This document shows, piece after piece, positions 1 through 5,200 of a DNA stretch of 8,173 nt. The translations under genes and the position numbers were made by a program. The notes under the pieces are model-generated. The model was not told where the DNA came from and made no database searches. It saw only the letters and a program-made list of their open reading frames with translations. The DNA lies in NCBI GenBank assembly GCA_943331195.2, contig CALQKQ020000145.1, positions 1-8,173 on the forward strand, given 5' to 3'. How positions within the stretch are numbered: position 1 is the stretch's first letter; each line of letters starts with the position of its first letter. This stretch comes from Akkermansia muciniphila (GTDB taxonomy: Bacteria; Verrucomicrobiota; Verrucomicrobiia; Verrucomicrobiales; V1-33).

Positions 1-1670
1 ACGGGCTTGTTGGTATCGGCGGTGTTGTTGACGTTGCCGAGGCCGACCATGGCGGCAGTGATGCCGTTGACGGTGCCGGTGAAGCTGGGGCTTTCTAGAT
101 TGGCTTTTTGGGCATCGTTGCCGTTGAGCTTGTTGATGGCTGTTAGGATCGAATCCGTGGAACTAAGGGTTCCGGCCTCCGAGACATAGCCGGTCAGGGC
201 CTTGCCGGTCACGGTGGCGGCGGAAATCGCGGTCGCGCTTTGGGTGCCGGTGACGTCGCCGGTGAGGGCGCCGGTGAAACTGGCGGCGCTGCCGGTGACA
301 TTGCCCGTGACATTGCCGGTGAGCGGTCCGCTGAAGGTGCCGCTGGTGGTGCCGCTGAAGGTGGGGCTTGCGAGGGGCGCTTTGAGCGAGAGCGCGTTGG
401 TGATGGTGGAGGCGTAGGAGGCGTCGTTGTTGAGGGCGACGGCCAGTTCATTCAGCGTCTCCAAAGCGGCCGGGGCTGCGCCGACGACGCTTTGAATGGC
501 GGACTGGACGAATTGGGTGGTGGCGATCTGGTTGTTGTTGGTACCGGCAGCGGCGGTGGTGGCTAAGGGCACGCCAGTGAAGGTCGGGCTGGCCGAATTG
601 GCTTTTAAAAGCACGTTGCCGTTGAGTTTTTTGAAACCCGTTAGGATCGAGTCTGTGGCAGCCAGGGTTCCCGCGACTGAGGTATAGCCGGTCAAGAGCT
701 TGCCGGTGACGGTGGCGGCGGAAATCGCGGTCGCGCCTTGGGTGCCGGTGACGTCGCCGACGAGGGAGCCGGTGAAACTGGCGGCGCTGCCGGTGACATT
801 GCCGGTGAGGGGGCCGCTGAAGGTGCCGCTGACGGTTCCGGTGAAGGTCGGGCTTGCCAGGGGGGCCTTGAGATCGAGGGCGGATTGCTGCGCCGTGGAG
901 ACGGGCTTGTCCGCATCGGCGGTATTGTTCACGCTGCCGAGTCCCACCATGGAGGCGGTGATGCCGCTGACGGTTCCGGTGAAGGTCGGGCTCTCCAGGT
1001 TGGCTTTGAGTCCGTTATTGCCGTTCAGCTTGTTGAGGGCACTTAGGATGGTGTCGGAGGCGCTGAGGGTTCCAGGGGCCGAGAGGAAACCGGTTAGAGC
1101 TTTGTTGGTTACGGTGGTGGCGGCAATCGCGGTGGTGCCTTGCTTGCCGGTGACATCGCCGAGGAGGGAGCCGGTGAAATTGGTGGCGGTGGTCGCGGTG
1201 GTGGCGCTGCTTGCGGTGGTGGCGACGGTGGCCATGGCCGCATAGGGGACGGCGGCGAGACGTTGATCGGGGGTGATGATCTGGAAACCATTGGTGCCGT
1301 CGTTGAACCAAATGCGCAGCCGCAAGTCGCCGGTTTCAAAGATCGTGGTGGAGAGGCCGAGGGTGGCCATGTTGGCGAGGGTGGTATCGCCGAGGAGCAG
1401 GGAATATAGGCCCTTGGTGACGGTCAGTTGGACGGCGGCGGTGGGTTCGCTGCCGGCCACGCTGGTGCTATCGTTGCTCCAGTGGGTCACCGTGCCGGTG
1501 CCATTGACCAGGGCAAACTTGAAGTAGCCGGTGCCTTCAAAGTTGACCCCATCGACGGCGATGCGACCCTGAAAATTGAGCAACTGCGGCGGAATAGCGG
1601 CCTCGGCCGTGAGCGCGCCGAGCCAGAGGCTCAGGCTCAGCACGAGGAATCGAGAGAAAAAAGCAGTCAT
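1..1670 (-). CDS. Exported phage tail-fibre-like repeat protein, C-terminus outside window
   Basis: The frame runs without a stop from an ATG at 1670-1668 to the left edge and gives 556 residues plus two bases. Residues 1-24 are a clear signal peptide (short n-region with Arg7, hydrophobic core, likely cleavage after TAEA). Residues 25-147 form a beta domain that opens with PPQLLNFQGRIAVDG, passes through GLYSLLLGD and LRIWFNDG, and closes with QRLAAVPYAAMA. I recall this N-terminal domain ahead of tail-fibre repeats in many bacterial surface proteins. An Ala/Thr-rich linker follows, then tail-fibre repeats from residue 165 with motifs LKAPLASPTFTG, GLGNVNNTADTNKP and AGTNNNQIATTQFVQSAI. No cysteine is seen. 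Such proteins often end in a self-cleaving chaperone domain (peptidase S74), which would lie beyond position 1. A cell-surface fibre or adhesin is the likely role. The signal peptide argues against a resident phage tail gene. Confidence 0.93.
   Translation of the reverse strand, partial: MTAFFSRFLVLSLSLWLGALTAEAAIPPQLLNFQGRIAVDGVNFEGTGYFKFALVNGTGTVTHWSNDSTSVAGSEPTAAVQLTVTKGLYSLLLGDTTLANMATLGLSTTIFETGDLRLRIWFNDGTNGFQIITPDQRLAAVPYAAMATVATTASSATTATTATNFTGSLLGDVTGKQGTTAIAATTVTNKALTGFLSAPGTLSASDTILSALNKLNGNNGLKANLESPTFTGTVSGITASMVGLGSVNNTADADKPVSTAQQSALDLKAPLASPTFTGTVSGTFSGPLTGNVTGSAASFTGSLVGDVTGTQGATAISAATVTGKLLTGYTSVAGTLAATDSILTGFKKLNGNVLLKANSASPTFTGVPLATTAAAGTNNNQIATTQFVQSAIQSVVGAAPAALETLNELAVALNNDASYASTITNALSLKAPLASPTFSGTTSGTFSGPLTGNVTGNVTGSAASFTGALTGDVTGTQSATAISAATVTGKALTGYVSEAGTLSSTDSILTAINKLNGNDAQKANLESPSFTGTVNGITAAMVGLGNVNNTADTNKP
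190..300 (-). repeat. Near-identical direct repeat, copy 1 (pairs with 688-798)
   Basis: Aligned base by base without gaps to 688-798, I count 8 differences in 111 positions. Both encode the VTGK-LTG to TGSAASFTG part of the tail-fibre repeat. The similarity at DNA level suggests recent duplication or gene conversion between units 2 and 3. Confidence 0.85.
301..324 (-). repeat. 12-base tandem duplication encoding NVTG-NVTG
   Basis: On the minus strand AATGTCACGGGC is followed by AATGTCACCGGC across the boundary of this stretch (about 299-322), giving TGNVTGNVTGSAA. The homologous place near 799 has a single copy. It looks like slippage or an unequal exchange that keeps the frame. Confidence 0.75.
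390..572 (-). other. Phage tail-fibre cassette inside repeat unit 2
   Basis: Residues 367-427 read as a classic phage side-tail-fibre segment: an AAAGTNNNQIATTQFVQSAI block, then PAALETLNELAVALNND, then a TITNAL helix leading into LKAPLASPTF. This pattern is widespread in lambda- and T4-type tail-fibre proteins. In the neighbouring units the same slot holds a shorter segment of 34 residues, so this one looks like a swapped-in module. Confidence 0.8.
688..798 (-). repeat. Near-identical direct repeat, copy 2 (pairs with 190-300)
   Basis: Partner of 190-300 at an offset of 498 bases (166 codons), so the frame is kept. The corresponding part of unit 1 (about 1088-1198) is more diverged, which makes this the younger pair. 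Confidence 0.85.
1667..1670 (-). other. ATGA start-stop overlap, small gene to tail-fibre-like gene
   Basis: The ATG (1670-1668) and the TGA of the small gene (1669-1667) share the classic ATGA. The upstream bases (CTTCCGTCGCCCCT) are pyrimidine-rich and lack a Shine-Dalgarno sequence. Coupled translation is expected. Confidence 0.85.
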
Positions 1671-2272
1671 AGGGGCGACGGAAGGGGTGGCAAAGTGGTG
1701 GGCAGGCGGCCCGCAGAAACCCGGGAAACCGTGACCGGAGGCGTGGGCGCTTCAGGCGCGCCGGGACGGAAACCGCCCCCGCTGGCGGCAGCGTAAAGGA
1801 GCGGAGTGCTCTTGCTGAAGAAGATCTGCAGGCGGCCGGTGCGGGCCCGCAGAGAGGAGACCTCGGAGGGTTCAAAAGCGAACCACGCGGGAGCCTCAGG
1901 AATGGGGGTCACGGCATCGGCCGCCACGAGGCGGAAGGCGTTGGCGTCGCGCAGCTCGCGGAGCAATTCGGGCGAGGCTTTCACGACCAGGAAACTCTGC
2001 CAGCGGGGGATGCCGTCCTCGCCAGTCCACTCCCGGCGCATCGCGTTCACGATGTGGTCGGCCGCCGAGGGGCTCCTCCAAAAGGTGCGCTGGAAAATGT
2101 TGATGCTATCCGGGATATGCATCGGCGTCCTTGCAGCTTCCGCAGCCACGGGGGCCACAGGGGCCAAGAAGGCGGCGGCGGCGGGCGGTGCCTGGCGGTG
2201 GGCCCCGGAAAGCCAAGCGCCGAGGACCGCCAGGCCGAGCAAGGCGAGCTGGATGAAGAAGCCCCTTTTCAT
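1667..2272 (-). CDS. Small membrane-anchored or exported protein, family unrecognised
   Basis: This is a complete 201-residue protein. The N-terminus is basic (MKRGFF) and is followed by a hydrophobic run at residues 5-22 that can act as a signal peptide or as a single membrane anchor. There is no cysteine, so it is not a lipoprotein. An Ala/Pro-rich linker (28-50) leads to a compact domain (about 51-162) with the aromatic motifs NIFQRTFWRSP, RRWE-like RREW, RWQSFLVV and PAWFAFEP, and then GRLQIFFSK. The tail from 168 is Pro-rich and probably disordered. Its ATG shares one base with the stop of the giant gene and its TGA overlaps the next start, so it is the middle gene of a tight operon. Its placement suggests a helper that tethers or exports one of its large neighbours. 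That role is inferred, since the sequence shows no catalytic motif. Confidence 0.9.
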   Translation of the reverse strand: MKRGFFIQLALLGLAVLGAWLSGAHRQAPPAAAAFLAPVAPVAAEAARTPMHIPDSINIFQRTFWRSPSAADHIVNAMRREWTGEDGIPRWQSFLVVKASPELLRELRDANAFRLVAADAVTPIPEAPAWFAFEPSEVSSLRARTGRLQIFFSKSTPLLYAAASGGGFRPGAPEAPTPPVTVSRVSAGRLPTTLPPLPSPL

Positions 2273-2274
2273 TA
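2270..2274 (-). other. TAATG stop-start overlap, giant gene to small gene
   Basis: The TAA of the giant gene (2274-2272) and the ATG of the small gene (2272-2270) share one base. The bases before the start (CACTCCGGCAAC) hold no Shine-Dalgarno match, so re-initiation by the terminating ribosome is the likely way of starting. Confidence 0.85.
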
Positions 2275-5200
2275 GTTGCCGGAGTGTGAGTAGGTGCGCA
2301 GGAAGAGCTGGATGTCCTGCACGCTGGCGGCGAAACGGCTCAGGCCGGTCTGCTCATCCTTCAGCAGGCTGTAGGCTGGGATCACGATCTTCCATCGGCT
2401 GTTCCAAACGCTGCGGCCGATCAGGCGGGTGTTGGTGAATTCCTGGGGCACGCTGCCATAGAACATGGTGGCGTCGGCCACGGGACGGAAGGCTTGGTGC
2501 TTGCGGAGGATCCAGGGTTGTTCGGTGAGGGTGCCGCTAGCGTCGAAGAACTGGGTATTGTTGAAGGCGGTGGCGCCCAAGTTGAAGGGCAGGGGGAGGG
2601 CCTGGTCCTGCACTGTCCAGGTGCGCACGGTGTTGGTGTCGCCGAGCGGCGGTGCCAGCATGCTATCGTTGCCGCAGGGGATCAGATAGACATACGGCGT
2701 GGCCCCCAGGGTGTTAGCGCTGGTGCTGTCGGCCCCGCCGGAACCGGCCTGGCCGGTGGCATAACTGTCCATGCCAAGATATCCTGGCAGGGCGATGCCC
2801 ACGCTGTAGATCTTGGTGGCGAAGTCGCTCGGGGTGTAGTTGTGGTCGCCCGCTCCGTAGTCCAGCCCGAAGAAATTGAGGCCGTGTTGGATGGTGCTGC
2901 TGAAGGAGATGATGATCCCCGGCACCGCCGTGCCGTCGGGCTTGGCGATGTTGCGGCAATGCCGGGCCACGTCGCTGTCGGCGGCCACGTTGGCCACCAT
3001 GTGTTGTTCAAGGGTCTGCTGCCAGGCATCGTCGTCGGCGGTGCTGGTGGGGTCGCTGGTGAGCCGGAATAATTCTGCGCGCAGCGAGAAGACGGTGCCG
3101 TATTGGTCCGGGTTGTTGATGCCGAGGCGGCCCTTGGCCACGGAGAAATCGGCGTTGAGCTGGGCCAGGGTGCCGGCGAGACCGGGGTCTCCCAGGGTGC
3201 TGGTGGTGGCCTGCGGGGTGCCGCCGCTCAGATCGCCCAGGGAGCGCGAGGCCACGATCTTGTCGAAGATGGCTTGGCCGGCGCTGCTGCCTAGCAGGCC
3301 AGTTTCATAATCGTAGCTCTTGGCAGAGAGATAGCTATAGCGGCTCGCGAGGTCGAAGAGGCTGCGGTATTGCGCCAGCGATTCGTCGCGGAAGACGCGG
3401 AAGGTGAGGTCCTTGGTGCGGTATCCCTGAATCACCGCCGCGGCCCGCTTTCGGAAAGTCTCGCGCTCTTTGAGCACCCGCAGGCCCTTAGCGATGACCG
3501 CCCGGACGCGCTCGTTGGCTTGCTGATAGGCGGCTCCCACCAAGTTGATAGATGAGAGCATCCCGGTCATTTCGCGATACTTTTGCTCCACCTCATAGGC
3601 GAGCTGGACCGCTTCGAGGCTGTATTCCTTGGCGGTGATGGCCCGCTCCAGATCCATGGCGCTTTTCTCGATCGACACCCCGACACTGCGGGCGATGACG
3701 TTGTTGGCGAAGGTCACCCCGGCCAACACCCCCTCACCAATCTTGCCAACGGACACGGTACCCCCGCGCACCGCCGAGAAGGCATCATTGGCAAGTCCAA
3801 CGACCGTTGGAATCGCTTCGGCGATGGCGGTGGTCGTACCCTCCAGATACTCGGACAACATCGCGGAATATTCACCAATGGTTTCGGCAGCCGCCACCAC
3901 GCCCAGCCTGGTCTTGATGATGGCCTCCTTCTGCTCGCGATAGTCGACCTGATTGGCATGATTGGCGATGGTTTCCATCACTAGCAGGGCTTCGCGTTGG
4001 AAATCCCGGTTCACATCGGTGATCGCGTCGGTGGCGTCCTTGAGATTGAGATAGGCGATATGGGCCTCCATGAGCGCGCTTTGGAGTTCGCCGGTCTCGG
4101 CGCGCGTGCCCATGCCGCCCGTGCGGTAGCTGTCGGAATACTGGATGAACTGGTTGGGGTCGATGGTCACCTCCTGGGTCTTCACATGGCGCCACCATTG
4201 GCTCTCCTTCAGAATATCTTGAACGGACATGCCGGTGAAATCATCGATCGCGGTGGGGGTGGTGACCTTCATCTCCACGGTCTGGCTCAGCATGGTGGCT
4301 TCCATTCCCTGCCGGTCCTTTTGGAGATTGGCGAAGGGGCGGTCCACCACGAACCAGTTGATCAGGTCAGGGCCGTCATACTCCTGGGTATAGATCTTGC
4401 CAGCTCCGATATCACCCGAGTAAGGCTGGCCATAGATCTCGATCAACTGCGTCTGATAGGCGGATTCCTGACTGACAATGGCGGTATTGTAATCATCCAG
4501 GGTATTCTGCTGGCTGCGCAGGGAGGCGCTCATTTTCCCGGCCTGTTGGAAGGCGCCGGAGGCGTTATTGAGGGCGGTGAGGGCCCGTCCGTAGACCTGC
4601 TCGTAGTGGGAAGTTCCAGCCTTGATTTGGTCAGGGGAAATGTCGAAGGCCACGGCCCCTGAGCTGAGCCCGAGCGGATTGAGATGGGCATCGGCATTGT
4701 CCATGGTGGTCTGCAGGTTGAGGGCCAGGGCCTCCAGTTCGCCGAGTTCGGGGACGGTGGTGCGGTCGATCTTCTGCACCCCCGTGTGGTGGGCGTCATC
4801 AACGGGGAGGATGGCATTGGCCATGGCCCAGTGGAAGAGATTGCCTTGGGCCGAACGGCTCTCGGTCTCATCAAGCGCCCAACCTTCCTCATCATCGGAG
4901 AACTGAGTCCAGCCGCTCGCGGCATCGTCGCGGTAGTTTTTGCGGAAGAGCAGCTCGCTCATCTGTTGGGCGCTCTTGCCCAAAGCCGCGGCCGCTGCCG
5001 CAAACTTGCGCTCATCTTGGTAGTCGATCGTAATCGGCTGGCCGAACACGGTGACGGCTTCGGCGCGCGGGGTCCAGGTGAAGTTAGGATTGTTGAGGAG
5101 GCGGTAGTAGTTGGTGAGGGCGGTCAGGTAATGGCCGTAGGCGTCGCCGTGGCCTTGGGGGAACATGAGTTGGGCGTCGGCTTCGTCGACCACGCCATTG

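Larger units (their letters stand above)
1..1178 (-). repeat. Tail-fibre repeat array, alternating type A / type B / type A units
   Basis: Three units each open with SFTG or NFTG, then GDVTG. Unit 1 is residues 165-298 (1178-777), unit 2 is 299-464 (776-279), and unit 3 starts at 465 (278) and leaves the window. All share GDVTG, ATAI(S/A)A, LTG(Y/F), GTL and KLNGN blocks and an SPTFTG-type turn. Units 1 and 3 then carry ITA(S/A)MVGLG-VNNTAD. Unit 2 carries a longer phage-type cassette at that place. Units 1 and 3 start exactly 900 bases apart. Unit 2 is 32 residues longer than unit 1, of which 28 come from the cassette and 4 from a duplicated NVTG. Confidence 0.9.

Noticed and set aside
1..1178. 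CRISPR-like or intergenic repeat array
   Set aside because: The repeats are long, imperfect, multiples of three and open in one frame, so they are protein repeats.
700..1245. Plus-strand open frame of 181 codons with repeated VTLPV-like segments
   Set aside because: Its repetitiveness is the reverse-strand image of the tail-fibre repeats; the minus-strand frame carries the signal peptide and recognised motifs.
1..1670. Resident prophage tail gene
   Set aside because: The encoded protein has an export signal, and its upstream neighbours are not phage structural or lysis genes.
2494..3072. Plus-strand open frame of 192 codons
   Set aside because: Antisense shadow of the conserved-looking C-terminal region of the giant gene, with Gly/Val-rich low-complexity translation.
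3997..4662. Plus-strand open frame of 221 codons
   Set aside because: Antisense shadow of the coiled-coil-containing part of the giant gene; no motif or start signal of its own.
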